NCBI RefSeq assembly: GCF_031177825.1
Contig: NZ_JAPSKE010000002.1
Span: 186,001 to 250,000 of the forward strand
Reading direction: 5' to 3'
Origin: Paenibacillus sp.
GTDB lineage: Bacteria > Bacillota > Bacilli > Paenibacillales > YIM-B00363
Length of the DNA stretch: 64,000 bases
Part shown: one piece after another, positions 1 through 8,554 of the stretch
Position numbering within the stretch: the stretch's first letter is position 1
How the letters are laid out: every line of letters starts with the position of its first letter
Translations under genes and position numbers: made by a program
Notes under the pieces: generated by a model
Told to the model about the DNA's origin: nothing
Seen by the model: only the letters and a program-made list of their open reading frames with translations
Database searches by the model: none

Positions 1-919
1 GCCGCAGCTCCTCCTCCAGCTCGCGGATCGAGGCGGCGACCGCTTCGACCCCCTCCTCGCGAAGCTTGCGCAGCAGCGCGCCGGCCAGTCCGACGGCATC
101 CGCGCCGAGCGCGATCGATTTCGCCGCTTCCAAGCCCGTGCGGATGCCTCCGGAGCCGATCAATCGGCCGGCCGGCGCCGCTTCCTTCGCTTCGAGCAGC
201 GATTCCGCGGTCGTGTTGCCCCAGTCGTCGAACCACGGAAGCGGCCGTTCCCGGCGAGCGTTCTCGATTCGAGCGAAGTTCGTTCCGCCGGTTCCGCCGC
301 AGTCGACGGCCGCGACGCCGACCGACAGCAAGCGGGAAGCCGCGTCCATGGTCATGCCGAAGCCGACCTCCTTCGCGATGACCGGGACGTCCGCGCTCCG
401 CACGATTCGCTCGATGCGGCGCAGCGCCCCTTCGAAGGAGCGATCGCCCTCGGGCATGACCAGCTCCTGCACGACGTTCAGATGAATTTGGAGCGCATCC
501 GCCCGGATCATCTCGACGGCGCGCTTCGCTTGCTCCGGAGTCGCCTCGCTGCCCAAGTTCGCGAACAGCAGCCCTTCGGGATTGGCTCGTCGCGCGGCCG
601 CATAACTCGCTTCGAGCTCCGGATCGCGCAAAGCGGCCATCTGCGAGCCGACCGCCATCGCGACGCCCGTAAGCCTCGCCGCTTCCCCGAGGCCGTAATT
701 GATTTCTTCCGTCTCCGTCGCCCCGCCCGTCATCGCATTAATAAGAATCGGCGAGCTCATAGTGAGTTCGCCGATTCGGGTCGTAAGCGAGATATGGGAC
801 ACGGACGTGTCGGGGAGCGGGTTATGCACGAATCTCACGTCCGACAGGCCGTTCCGGCCGCTCTGGCCGGAAGCGAGCGCATGGCGAACATGATCCATCT
901 TGCGCGACATTCGCGTCAT
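1..919 (-). CDS. fni: Type 2 isopentenyl-diphosphate delta-isomerase, C-terminus cut by window edge
   Basis: FMN/NADPH-dependent enzyme interconverting IPP and DMAPP for isoprenoid synthesis; cytosolic. About 306 residues are visible and the frame is still open at base 1, so the last tens of residues lie outside (family usually 330-350). Visible signatures are the glycine-rich DCGGTGGTNFARIEN stretch in the middle, typical of the type 2 family, and a GIRTGLEAAKSIALGAD flavin/phosphate-binding barrel segment near the cut. The ATG at 919 has a GGAG 9 bases upstream; ATGs at 910 and 898 are alternatives. It follows the rpsA-like gene by 27 bases on the same strand, the same neighbour order as in B. 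subtilis (ypfD-fni). Confidence 0.93.
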   Translation of the reverse strand, partial: MTRMSRKMDHVRHALASGQSGRNGLSDVRFVHNPLPDTSVSHISLTTRIGELTMSSPILINAMTGGATETEEINYGLGEAARLTGVAMAVGSQMAALRDPELEASYAAARRANPEGLLFANLGSEATPEQAKRAVEMIRADALQIHLNVVQELVMPEGDRSFEGALRRIERIVRSADVPVIAKEVGFGMTMDAASRLLSVGVAAVDCGGTGGTNFARIENARRERPLPWFDDWGNTTAESLLEAKEAAPAGRLIGSGGIRTGLEAAKSIALGADAVGLAGALLRKLREEGVEAVAASIRELEEELR

Positions 920-946
920 TCGTTTCGACTCCCCGTCGCTCGTCGA

Positions 947-2170
947 TTACTTGAACTTGCTGAGCTTGTCGCCGAAGCGCTCGCCGAGCGTCAGGTTAAG
1001 CGATTGCGCGTCCGGAATGTCGACTTGCGGCTGTCGCGGCGCGCGGGCCGGACGATCTTGGCGTTGCGGCTGCTCCGGCGCTTCTTCCGTCTCCTTGATG
1101 CTGAGGGAGATGCGCTTCTCCGCTACGTTGATGTCGAGCACCTTCACGTTCACTTGCTGTCCTTCCTTCAGGACTTCATGCGGCGTGCCGATGCGGCGAT
1201 GAGCGATCTGGGAAACGTGAACCAAGCCCTCGACGCCAGGCGCCACTTCGACGAACGCGCCGAAGTCGACAAGACGTCGAACCGTGCCTTGAATGATGTC
1301 GCCGATCTGGAATTGGCCGCCCGCTTGCTCCCACGGACCCGGCTGTGCCGCCTTCACGCTGAGGGAGATGCGCTCGTTGGCCGGATCGAGCTTCAGGATT
1401 TTCACCTTCACCTTGTCGCCTTCCTTCACGACGTCGGAAGGCTTCTCGACGTGCTGATAGGAAAGCTCGGAGATGTGAACGAGGCCGTCCACGCCGCCGA
1501 CGTCTACGAACGCGCCGAATTGCGTCAGGCGCTGAACCGTGCCTTCGATGACGTCGCCTACGCTCAGACGCTCCATGACCTGTTGCTTTTGCGCTTGGTA
1601 TTGCTCTTCCAGAACGTCCTTCTGGGAGAGAATGAGCTTATTGTTCGGACGGTCGATTTCTTTGACCTTCAGCTTCAAGGTGCGCCCCTTGTAGTCGCTG
1701 AAGTCTTCGACGAAGTGACGCTCGACCATCGAAGCCGGAATGAAGCCGCGAACGCCCACGTCCACGACGAGTCCGCCCTTCACGACGTCGACGACTTTCG
1801 CTTCGATCGTCTCGTTGTTGTCGAGGTACTCCTGCATTTTGTCCCAAGCCTTCTCGCCTTCGACTTGCTTCTTCGAAAGCGTTAGCGTTTCTTTCGCGTC
1901 GTTGATGCCGACGACCTTGCAAGTAACTTCCTGTCCCAATTGAACGACGTCCGATATATTGTCAAGAGGGACGGAAGACAGCTCGCGGGCGGTGATGACG
2001 CCATCGTATTTGTAACCGATGTCCACGTACACCTGATTGTCCTCCACCTTCACGACGGTGCCTGTGACGATGTCGCCCTTCTTAACCGTCGACACCTCGT
2101 TCATGTCCACCGTGTCCGCGGATTCCGCCGCCGCTTGCTCGTTTGCTTGTACCTTCGTCTCTTCCGTCAT
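947..2170 (-). CDS. rpsA: 30S ribosomal protein S1-like, four S1 domains
   Basis: RNA-binding protein of the S1 family (B. subtilis YpfD type); binds mRNA and may associate with ribosomes, although in Firmicutes it is shorter than the six-domain E. coli S1. The 407 residues hold four S1 (OB-fold) repeats at about 31-103, 119-187, 204-273 and 289-359, followed by a basic, Pro/Gln-rich tail. Repeats 3 and 4 carry the classic FGAFV and GLVHIS/GLVHVS motifs; repeats 1 and 2 are divergent, as usual. The start is the ATG at 2170, behind a perfect AGGAGG; an in-frame extension to 2257 has no ribosome binding site. The upstream 117 bases contain a TATACT that could be a -10 box. Confidence 0.95.
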   Translation of the reverse strand: MTEETKVQANEQAAAESADTVDMNEVSTVKKGDIVTGTVVKVEDNQVYVDIGYKYDGVITARELSSVPLDNISDVVQLGQEVTCKVVGINDAKETLTLSKKQVEGEKAWDKMQEYLDNNETIEAKVVDVVKGGLVVDVGVRGFIPASMVERHFVEDFSDYKGRTLKLKVKEIDRPNNKLILSQKDVLEEQYQAQKQQVMERLSVGDVIEGTVQRLTQFGAFVDVGGVDGLVHISELSYQHVEKPSDVVKEGDKVKVKILKLDPANERISLSVKAAQPGPWEQAGGQFQIGDIIQGTVRRLVDFGAFVEVAPGVEGLVHVSQIAHRRIGTPHEVLKEGQQVNVKVLDINVAEKRISLSIKETEEAPEQPQRQDRPARAPRQPQVDIPDAQSLNLTLGERFGDKLSKFK

Positions 2171-2287
2171 AACGATACCCTCCTCAGATTTCCAAAAACC
2201 CATTTGTGATGAATGTAGTATAATTCCAAAATACCATTTCCATACGTTAGAAATCAATGTACGTCTTCGGTATTCGGAAACTTGTAA

Positions 2288-2875
2288 TCAACGATGTCGA
2301 TCCAGCAAGTCCTGGATGGCGCTCATAATTCGGGCGGTGAGCGCGTCCGTCTGCTCCGCCGGAGGCAGATGCGCGACGGCTTCGGCGGCGTCGAACGGTT
2401 CCCCGTAGACGACCTTCAACCGCCGGAACGGCTTATACGATCCGATGATCGCGACCGGCAGGATGTTCGCTTTGCTGCGGAGCGCCATGCTGGCCGCCCC
2501 CTTCTTGCCTTCGCCGAGCTTCTCCGTCTTCTGTCTCGTGCCCTCCGGGAAGACGACGAGCATGCTGCCTTCCTTGAGTACCTTGATCGCGGTTTTCATC
2601 GTTTCCATGCTCATGCCGCCCCGTTGAACGGGGAAAGCGCCGCAGGACCGAATGAACCAGGACAGCACCGGAATGCGGAACAGTTCCGCCTTCGCCAGAA
2701 ACGTGACCTGCCTTCGCAAATAACATGCGATAATCGGCGGGTCTAGAAAGCTGCGATGATTGCCGCATACGACGACGGGGCCGGAAGCCGGTTCCCGGTC
2801 CGCCCCGACCGACTTCACAAGGAAGATGATCGAGAGCAATCTCCTGACGATCGCTCTAGCGACGACGTATACCAT
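2288..2875 (-). CDS. plsC: 1-acyl-sn-glycerol-3-phosphate acyltransferase
   Basis: Membrane-associated enzyme that acylates lysophosphatidic acid to phosphatidic acid in phospholipid synthesis. 195 residues. The acyltransferase HX4D motif is present as HRSFLD (H40-D45), and the second block FPEGTR is at 109-114; a hydrophobic N-terminal segment (about 3-21) anchors it. The ATG at 2875 follows GGAGGT and lies two bases after the cmk stop, so the genes are almost certainly co-translated. A longer in-frame reading back to 3085 runs through cmk and was discarded. Its placement right after cmk is common in Bacillales outside B. subtilis itself. Confidence 0.94.
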   Translation of the reverse strand: MVYVVARAIVRRLLSIIFLVKSVGADREPASGPVVVCGNHRSFLDPPIIACYLRRQVTFLAKAELFRIPVLSWFIRSCGAFPVQRGGMSMETMKTAIKVLKEGSMLVVFPEGTRQKTEKLGEGKKGAASMALRSKANILPVAIIGSYKPFRRLKVVYGEPFDAAEAVAHLPPAEQTDALTARIMSAIQDLLDRHR

Positions 2876-2877
2876 CG

Positions 2878-3567
2878 TTACACCTCCAACGCCCGGCGGC
2901 ATAAGCGGACGATGCGTTCCGCCGCTTCGTCCGCGGTCAGGTGCGACGTGTCGAGCAGCACCGCGTCGTCCGCTTGCTTCAGCGGCGAGGTCGCCCGTTC
3001 GGAGTCGCTCTTGTCGCGGGCGGCGATCGCTTCCATCAAGCCCTCGACCGTAACTTCCGGGTCCTTCTCCTTCAGCTCCAGCCAACGGCGCTCGGCGCGG
3101 ATGCGGACGCTGGCCGTCATGAACACCTTCACTTCCGCGTCGGGAAGCACGTTCGTGCCGATATCTCTGCCGTCCATGACGACGCCGCGCCGATCGGCGA
3201 TGTCTCGCTGCAATCGTACCAACACGTTGCGAATCGTCGGGACGGCCGCCACCTTCGATACGAACGAGGTCACTTCCTGCGTCCGGATCGGCTCCGTGAC
3301 GTCTTCGCCGTCCATGATCACCTTCTGCCCGCCCGGCTCGGGGACGAGCCGGATGTCGGTCCGCTCCGCCAGCCCCGCAAGCGCCTTCGCGTCGTCCAAA
3401 TCCGCGCCTTCGCGAAGCGCCTTCAACGTCACCGTCCGGTACATCGCGCCCGTATCGACATATATGTATCCCAATGTTTCGGCGACCTTCCGCGCCACCG
3501 TGCTCTTCCCCGCACCGGCCGGTCCGTCGATCGCGACATTAATCTTAGCAGTAGGAGGCCAATTCAA
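2878..3567 (-). CDS. cmk: (d)CMP kinase
   Basis: Phosphorylates CMP and dCMP with ATP in pyrimidine nucleotide recycling; cytosolic. 229 residues with the P-loop GPAGAGKST at about 15-23, then VDTGAMYR, an acceptor-site segment, and the GRDIGT motif, all typical of bacterial cytidylate kinases. I chose the TTG at 3567 because AAGGAAG lies about 10 bases upstream and no ATG/GTG exists before the P-loop; this is one of several TTG starts here. The gene heads a tight cmk-plsC pair. Confidence 0.95.
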   Translation of the reverse strand: MNWPPTAKINVAIDGPAGAGKSTVARKVAETLGYIYVDTGAMYRTVTLKALREGADLDDAKALAGLAERTDIRLVPEPGGQKVIMDGEDVTEPIRTQEVTSFVSKVAAVPTIRNVLVRLQRDIADRRGVVMDGRDIGTNVLPDAEVKVFMTASVRIRAERRWLELKEKDPEVTVEGLMEAIAARDKSDSERATSPLKQADDAVLLDTSHLTADEAAERIVRLCRRALEV

Positions 3568-3630
3568 ATCCGAGAACTTCCTTTCATCTAAAGCGAGTGG
3601 ACCGCTGCAGACGTCGCCGTCTCGCAGAGA

Positions 3631-3651
3631 AAAGCAGGCATGGCCTGCTTT
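3631..3651 (-). terminator. Hairpin between the ypfB-like gene and cmk
   Basis: A 9-bp perfect inverted repeat (AAAGCAGGC/GCCTGCTTT) with a 3-base loop lies just after the ypfB-like stop. On the minus strand it is followed only by a short TTTT, so it is a weak terminator or an RNA-stability hairpin. Confidence 0.5.
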
Positions 3652-3660
3652 CGCGCTCGT

Positions 3661-3897
3661 TTAGTATAGCACACGTTCGGGGGATGGTGCAAAACCGTAG
3701 GAACGCCCTTCCAGTCTGTCCACCTCTACGATTCGCTCCCGTACGGCGTCGATCGTCAGCAATGCTTGCAATAGCACCAGGATGAAAAATAAAAGGACGA
3801 TCCCTCGCAAGAGCCGCTTCTCCACCTTATCGGACAGCCGCAGAAACCGCTCGATATACGCTTCCGCGCTTTCTTCGCGCCGTTCGTTCGCCGCCAA
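3661..3897 (-). CDS. YpfB-like small membrane protein (DUF5359-type)
   Basis: 78-residue protein of unknown function with a charged N-terminus (about 1-27), one strongly hydrophobic segment (about 28-44) and a short C-terminal tail, presumably a single-pass membrane protein. The start is the TTG at 3897 with a perfect AAGGAGG 7 bases upstream; the longer open frame back to 4176 lacks a ribosome binding site and crosses a terminator. Position between the PilZ gene and cmk matches B. subtilis ypfB. Family assignment rests on context and topology, not on a clear sequence motif. Confidence 0.75.
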   Translation of the reverse strand: MAANERREESAEAYIERFLRLSDKVEKRLLRGIVLLFFILVLLQALLTIDAVRERIVEVDRLEGRSYGFAPSPERVLY

Positions 3898-3914
3898 TCG
3901 CGCTCCTCCTTCAT

Positions 3915-3947
3915 AAAAAAACCTATCGGGTCTCGCTCCCGATAGGT
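3915..3947 (-). terminator. Intrinsic terminator of the PilZ gene
   Basis: Ten-base perfect inverted repeat (ACCTATCGGG/CCCGATAGGT) with a 7-base loop, followed on the minus strand by seven Ts. The T-run ends only a few bases before the AAGGAGG of the next gene, so read-through and initiation signals are packed together. Confidence 0.9.
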
Positions 3948-3986
3948 TGCTACGCAATAGGAAAATTATGCATGGTGGACTCGGCG

Positions 3987-4631
3987 CTACTTTCGCATTT
4001 CGAACTGTCGTTCGAAACAATATCGGATGATCTTCTGCTGTTCGACGCCCGCGATGTCGAGAAAGCGCATCATCGCAAGCTGCTTGCCCGTCTCGAGCGG
4101 CTTGATGCGAATGACTTCGGATTTGAACGGCACATGCTCGATGGAACCGTTGCGGAAGTGGATGAGCAGCCAGCAATGCAGCGAATCGTTCGCTTTGATC
4201 GGGATGTGCCCGTCGCAGACGATCGAGATGCCTCCCCCGCTGACGTCTTCCGTCACCGCGAGAAATTGGAGGTGATCGCCGAGTCGGCAGGCGATCTCGA
4301 GCGTGGCCGGGACGCGAAGGAACGTGCGCCGCTGTACGCGGGTGATCGTCTCGGGGTCCGGCCGCCGCAAAATCACGAGTCGGACGACGTCCGTCTGATG
4401 GCCGACGACCTCGGTTTCGAAGAAGTTTTTCACGCCGTCGCCCGTGACGAAATGGGCGGATATTTGATCGCCCGCGTCGAGCCGTTTGAACCGTCCCGTC
4501 TTCTCGTCGATCGGCAGCTCGACGGCGATGTTCTCCTCGCTGACGTCGGCGATGCGCGTTTTATATTGTCGCTTGCTCTCCTCTTCGTCGAGCGACGCCA
4601 CTTGAAGAAATAACGTTTGATTGATTTTCAC
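3987..4631 (-). CDS. ypfA: PilZ-domain cyclic-di-GMP receptor (YpfA/YcgR family flagellar brake)
   Basis: Predicted c-di-GMP sensor that slows flagellar motility in Bacillus relatives (YpfA/DgrA/MotI). 214 residues: N-terminal YcgR-like domain (about 1-95) and C-terminal PilZ domain (about 97-210). The ligand motifs are both there: RxxxR as RRTFLR at 101-106 and DxSxxG as DVSGGG at 129-134. The start is the GTG at 4631, with GGGGAGGG 8 bases upstream, giving the usual family length; the in-frame ATG at 4691 has no ribosome binding site. A TATAAT at 4706-4711 (minus strand) may be the -10, though no convincing -35 sits 16-18 bases away. Confidence 0.93.
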   Translation of the reverse strand: MKINQTLFLQVASLDEEESKRQYKTRIADVSEENIAVELPIDEKTGRFKRLDAGDQISAHFVTGDGVKNFFETEVVGHQTDVVRLVILRRPDPETITRVQRRTFLRVPATLEIACRLGDHLQFLAVTEDVSGGGISIVCDGHIPIKANDSLHCWLLIHFRNGSIEHVPFKSEVIRIKPLETGKQLAMMRFLDIAGVEQQKIIRYCFERQFEMRK

Positions 4632-4790
4632 TCGCTCGGGCCCTCCCCTGCGGAACCGAACCTTGCGGATGACCTGGTTCGTTCGTCCCATGACCTAATA
4701 CTGGTATTATACCAACCGCGAGGGAGAAAAGGAATGACAAAAGCGCAAGACGGAGTTCCCGCCTTGCGCTCGCTCGTCCGATCGGTTCCG

Positions 4791-6143
4791 TTACGTCCCG
4801 GACGCCTCGGCGTCGGAATCGCGGATCCGCTCGATTTTTTCTTCGAAGCCGTTGTCGGCGTTGAAGTAAATCCGGTAATCGCCGCCGTTAATGCTCCCTA
4901 AGAACTCGTAACACAGCACTTCCTCGTCCAAGTCGTTCCGGATCACGGCGAGCGACGCGTCCCTCAACTTGAAGTTCGGATTCAGCAGCTTCCTCGCTTC
5001 GGCTTCGGTCATCGCCGGCTCGTCGATCTTCTCGGTCGAAGGATGGAACAGCAGCTCGCCGGCGGAGAGGCCCGTCACTTCCGCGTCGTCGAGCGCCACC
5101 TTCACCGTCACCTTCTCCGGGTAGATCGTTACGCCGTTGACGACGCGGGCGAACATGACGCTCGCAACGTTATTGTATTCGTCGTAGCTGACCGCTCGCA
5201 TGCCTTCATACCCGTGCTCCTGCAGGAAGTCCGTGCCGGCTTCCACCGCCCCGCGGATATCCACGATCTTGTTCTCGACCGCGCGTTCCGTCAAGAAGTA
5301 CACGAGCTTCCCGCCCGCTTTGGTGAATTCCAACTGGCGCGTCGACTGATCCTTCGCCGGCACCGAAACCGTATACGTCGTAAACTCGGTATCGGCGCCG
5401 TTTTCGACCGTCTTCATGCCCGACGTATCCTTCAATCCGAGGAAATCCGCAGCTTTGCGCTCGGCGTCCTCCGCCGTAATCGGCGCGCCTTCCACGCCCT
5501 GCATCGACATGCGCCGATTCATCGCCGTCATCGTCGGACCCCAGTCGATGTCGCCGTTCTCGGTGACCCGCTTGTTCATCAGCTTAAAGCCGTCGATGAT
5601 GTCGTTGTCGTAATTTTCTTCGCCGGAAGCGAGCAGCACCTCGACGTCCATCCACTGAAGGCGATTGTTGATGACCGATTCCTGCACCTTCCGAAGATCG
5701 GTCTTGATCTCCTTCGACTGCTCGTACAACGTTGTAAGGATCTTCATCTCGGCCGGCGTCAGCGGCTGTTTCTGCAAATCGCGCATCGCCGTCTTGTAGG
5801 AGAACTTGGAGATGTTCGCCAGCAGCTCTTCCGTCTCGTGGAACGGCATCAGCGTGAGCGGAAGCTGATTCACTTCCGATTGCGCCTGACTCGTCAGACG
5901 CCACATGTTGATAAGACCTTTGCGGTGGAAGTTCGACGCGCTGCTCACGGCCAGCGTGTTGCCGAGCTCCTCGTGCAGCTGGTCCATATGATAAGACAAG
6001 TCATGGAAAGCGCGTTGATATTGGTTTTCCGCCTTGACCAGGATTTGGTTTTTCTCTTGGTGCTCCTGATACCCCCACAGCCCGGCTCCCACGAGGAGAA
6101 TCGTGACGATCGGGAACAGGACGGCGCTTAAACGTTGGTACAC
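4791..6143 (-). CDS. ypeB: Spore germination protein YpeB
   Basis: Forespore-made protein that, in Bacillus, is needed to keep the cortex-lytic enzyme SleB stable and positioned. 450 residues: N-terminal membrane segment (about 7-24), a long helical region, then repeated PepSY-like modules toward the C-terminus, as in the family. GTG start at 6143 with AAGGGGGA 8 bases upstream. In B. subtilis sleB lies directly upstream; here that slot holds a 51-residue zinc-ribbon protein instead and sleB is not in this window. A strong hairpin ends exactly at the ribosome binding site. Confidence 0.92.
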   Translation of the reverse strand: MYQRLSAVLFPIVTILLVGAGLWGYQEHQEKNQILVKAENQYQRAFHDLSYHMDQLHEELGNTLAVSSASNFHRKGLINMWRLTSQAQSEVNQLPLTLMPFHETEELLANISKFSYKTAMRDLQKQPLTPAEMKILTTLYEQSKEIKTDLRKVQESVINNRLQWMDVEVLLASGEENYDNDIIDGFKLMNKRVTENGDIDWGPTMTAMNRRMSMQGVEGAPITAEDAERKAADFLGLKDTSGMKTVENGADTEFTTYTVSVPAKDQSTRQLEFTKAGGKLVYFLTERAVENKIVDIRGAVEAGTDFLQEHGYEGMRAVSYDEYNNVASVMFARVVNGVTIYPEKVTVKVALDDAEVTGLSAGELLFHPSTEKIDEPAMTEAEARKLLNPNFKLRDASLAVIRNDLDEEVLCYEFLGSINGGDYRIYFNADNGFEEKIERIRDSDAEASGT

Positions 6144-6156
6144 TCTAGACGTCCCC

Positions 6157-6191
6157 CTTCAACGAAAACTTATCGTTAGCTTTCGTTGAAG
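6157..6191 (-). promoter_or_regulatory. Hairpin abutting the ypeB ribosome binding site
   Basis: Perfect 11-bp inverted repeat (CTTCAACGAAA/TTTCGTTGAAG) with a 13-base loop. On the minus strand the distal arm ends in GAAG and runs directly into GGGGGA, the ypeB ribosome binding site. There is no T-run, so it is not a simple terminator; it may affect translation or mRNA stability. Confidence 0.55.
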
Positions 6192-6200
6192 GCGTCGACG

Positions 6201-6356
6201 TTATACACTTTCTTCATCGATTAGAAAATCGTGATCGTTATCGCACAGACAGCGCTTGAACCCCGTCTCGATGCGGCCCTTCTCCTTCTTGCCGCGCAAG
6301 ACGAAGCGTTCGCCGCACCGGTTGCAGCGAATCGATACTTTCACGCGAGAATTCAT
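6201..6356 (-). CDS. Small zinc-ribbon-like protein of unknown function
   Basis: 51 residues beginning MNSRVKVS. It contains a CNRCG pair near the N-terminus and a CLC pair about 24 residues later, a CxxC...CxC arrangement that suggests a single metal-binding ribbon; the middle is very basic (RGKKEKGR) and the tail acidic. ATG at 6356 with AAAGGA about 12 bases upstream, so the start is moderately supported; an in-frame ATG further up is possible. It sits between prsW and ypeB, where Bacillus carries sleB. I do not recognise the family. Confidence 0.6.
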   Translation of the reverse strand: MNSRVKVSIRCNRCGERFVLRGKKEKGRIETGFKRCLCDNDHDFLIDEESV

Positions 6357-6407
6357 CGTGTTCCCGTCCTTTACCATTGGATGCTTCACCCAGTTTGGAC
6401 GGACGCG

Positions 6408-7103
6408 TCACATTTTAAACTCTTCCTCGCGACGAATCATGCGAAGCGGCGAGTGATGGTTCGCGCGCTTCATTTTCCAAAGCCCTCTTGCCCAAAGATA
6501 CGCCATGAACGGCACCATGAGCCACATCCAGCTCGACTTCGCCGTCGTCAGCAGGAAGTCGAACATGCCGTGATAGAATACCGGGAACATGAACGCGAAG
6601 GCGAAAAACTTGCCGCGCTCCTCCTTCGCGAATTTCGCCTGTCCGAAGTAATAGCCCATGACGACGCCGAACAGCGCGTGACCGGACACGGGGAGCAAAG
6701 CGCGGACGAGCAAGGTGGATATGGAAAACGGTTCGAAAAACGCGTACAGCATATTTTCCATCGTGGCGAAACCGAGCGACGCGGCGGTCGCGTAGACGAT
6801 GCCGTCGTACGGCTCGTCGAATTCGGCGTGGCGGAACACGGCGATCGCGACGATGAGCCACTTCGCCGCTTCTTCGAGGCCGGCCGTCGTCACGAACGAG
6901 AACACGAACGGATCGTCCTTCCCGAGCCACAGCTCGAAGCCTCGCTGCAGCACCATGACCGGAAACACAGACATCATGCCGAACAGAAACAGCCTCGCGA
7001 CCATCGCGATCGGTTCCGCCTCGTATCGGTCCTTCAGGTAAATATAGGACAGCAGCGCGATCCCGGGAGCGGCGGCGGCCGCCGCGATCGAGAACAAAGC
7101 CAT
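6408..7103 (-). CDS. prsW: PrsW-type intramembrane metalloprotease
   Basis: Multi-pass membrane protease; in B. subtilis PrsW makes the site-1 cut in the anti-sigma factor RsiW under envelope stress. 231 residues, about seven to eight hydrophobic segments. Signature residues are the EEAAK motif (E77-K81), a conserved SGHALFG in the middle and YHGMFD toward the end, which supply the acidic and histidine ligands expected of the PrsW/CPBP superfamily. ATG at 7103 behind AAGGGGGG. No rsiW or sigW is in the window, so its substrate here is unknown. Neighbour order gudB-prsW matches B. subtilis. Confidence 0.93.
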   Translation of the reverse strand: MALFSIAAAAAAPGIALLSYIYLKDRYEAEPIAMVARLFLFGMMSVFPVMVLQRGFELWLGKDDPFVFSFVTTAGLEEAAKWLIVAIAVFRHAEFDEPYDGIVYATAASLGFATMENMLYAFFEPFSISTLLVRALLPVSGHALFGVVMGYYFGQAKFAKEERGKFFAFAFMFPVFYHGMFDFLLTTAKSSWMWLMVPFMAYLWARGLWKMKRANHHSPLRMIRREEEFKM

Positions 7104-7152
7104 GCGTCGCCCCCCTTTCCGTTTTAGAATAGGGCGCGCGTGCCGCCCCTCG

Positions 7153-8406
7153 TTACACCCAGCCTCTGTACCGCGCGGCCTCCGCCATCTTGCGAACGCC
7201 GACCATGTATGCGGCAAGCCGCATGTCGACGCCCCGCGTGGCATGGGTTTGATACACGTTGTCGAAGCCCTTGACCATCATCGCTTCGAGCTTCTCGTGT
7301 ACTTCTTCCTCGGTCCAGTAATAGCCTTGATTGTTCTGTACCCATTCGAAGTACGAAACGATGACGCCCCCCGCGCTGGCCAGCACGTCCGGCACGAGCA
7401 GGATGCCTCGGTCGGAGACGATCTTCGTCGCCTCGAGCGTCGTCGGCCCGTTCGCCGCTTCGACGATGATCGATGCTTTGATTTCGTGCGCGTTGCGGGC
7501 CGTGATCTGATTTTCGATCGCGGCCGGCACGAGAATGTCGCAGTCCTGCACGAGCAGTTGTTCGTTCGTGATCGCCGTCTTCTCGAACAGCTTCGTCACC
7601 GTGCCGAACGAGTCGCGCTTGTCGAGCAAATATTCGATATCGAGCCCTTCAGGGTCGTAGAGCGCGCCGTATACGTCCGAGATGCCGACGACCTTCGCGC
7701 CGGCCTCGTGCATGAATTTCGACAAGTAGCTTCCCGCGTTGCCGAACCCTTGCACGATGACTCTCGCGTCCCGGACGTCGATGCCGCGCTTCTTCAGCGC
7801 CTCGCGGATCATGATCGTGACGCCCTTGGCCGTCGCGGTTTCCCGGCCGTGGGAGCCGCCGAGCACGATCGGCTTGCCCGTAATGAAGCCGGGGGCGTCG
7901 AATTCGCGGATGCGGCTGTATTCGTCGAACATCCAAGCCATGATTTGCGAGTTCGTCATGACGTCGGGCGCCGGAATGTCCTTCGTCGGGCCTACGATTT
8001 GCGAGACGGCGCGGACGTACCCGCGGCTCAGCCGTTCCAGCTCTCGGAAGGACATCTGTCTCGGATCGCACACGACCCCGCCTTTGCCGCCTCCGTACGG
8101 AAGATCGACGATGCCGCACTTGAGACTCATCCAAATCGACAGCGCCTTCACCTCGTCCTCCGTGACGTCGGGGTGAAACCGAACGCCGCCCTTCGTCGGG
8201 CCGACGGCGTCGTTATGCTGAGCCCGATACCCGGTGAACACCTTGACCACGCCGTCGTCCATCCGCACCGGAATGCGGACCGTCAGCACCCGCATCGGCT
8301 CCTTCAGGAGCTCGTACATTTCTTCCGTGTAGCCCAGCCGCTTCAACGCTTGCCCGATGATCGTCTGCGTCGACGTCAGGACGTTGCCGTTATCCGTTGC
8401 GGTCAC
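7153..8406 (-). CDS. gudB: NAD-type glutamate dehydrogenase
   Basis: Catalyses oxidative deamination of glutamate to 2-oxoglutarate; probably a hexameric catabolic enzyme as in RocG/GudB. 417 residues: substrate-binding domain with GPTKGG and PYGGGKGG (about 102-110, catalytic lysine) and a Rossmann domain with VQGFGNAGS. The frame is intact and does not show the small direct duplication known from laboratory B. subtilis gudB. I prefer the GTG at 8406 because GAGGTG lies 6 bases upstream; GTG at 8415 is the longer alternative. Positional match to B. subtilis gudB between mecB/ypbH and prsW. Confidence 0.94.
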   Translation of the reverse strand: MTATDNGNVLTSTQTIIGQALKRLGYTEEMYELLKEPMRVLTVRIPVRMDDGVVKVFTGYRAQHNDAVGPTKGGVRFHPDVTEDEVKALSIWMSLKCGIVDLPYGGGKGGVVCDPRQMSFRELERLSRGYVRAVSQIVGPTKDIPAPDVMTNSQIMAWMFDEYSRIREFDAPGFITGKPIVLGGSHGRETATAKGVTIMIREALKKRGIDVRDARVIVQGFGNAGSYLSKFMHEAGAKVVGISDVYGALYDPEGLDIEYLLDKRDSFGTVTKLFEKTAITNEQLLVQDCDILVPAAIENQITARNAHEIKASIIVEAANGPTTLEATKIVSDRGILLVPDVLASAGGVIVSYFEWVQNNQGYYWTEEEVHEKLEAMMVKGFDNVYQTHATRGVDMRLAAYMVGVRKMAEAARYRGWV

Positions 8407-8488
8407 GTTCTCCACCTCGCATGCCGTAATCTCGAACGTTCTAAGTGCTATTGTTCGTTGGCGGAAGTCGGTTCATTCCGGTACGGAC

Positions 8489-8534
8489 AAAAAGCATCTT
8501 TCCGCCCCGCTCGGGGGCTGACAAAAGATGCTTT
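8489..8534 (-). terminator. Intrinsic terminator of mecA
   Basis: Outer stem AAAGCATCTTT/AAAGATGCTTT enclosing an inner GC-rich stem (CCCCGCTCGGGG), followed on the minus strand by five Ts. Confidence 0.9.
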
Positions 8535-8554
8535 CTTCGCCGATTCCTTACGAC

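Noticed and set aside
482-1885. A 467-codon plus-strand frame
   Set aside because: Antisense shadow of the rpsA-like gene; composition is Arg/Leu/Asp-rich as expected of complementary codons.
4706-4740. Sigma-A promoter of the PilZ gene using TTGTCA
   Set aside because: TTGTCA and TATAAT are 23 bases apart, too far for a standard promoter; only the -10-like box is mentioned.
7153-8406. Possible inactivating repeat in gudB as in laboratory B. subtilis
   Set aside because: The translated protein is full length and without the 9-bp duplication signature, so the gene looks intact.
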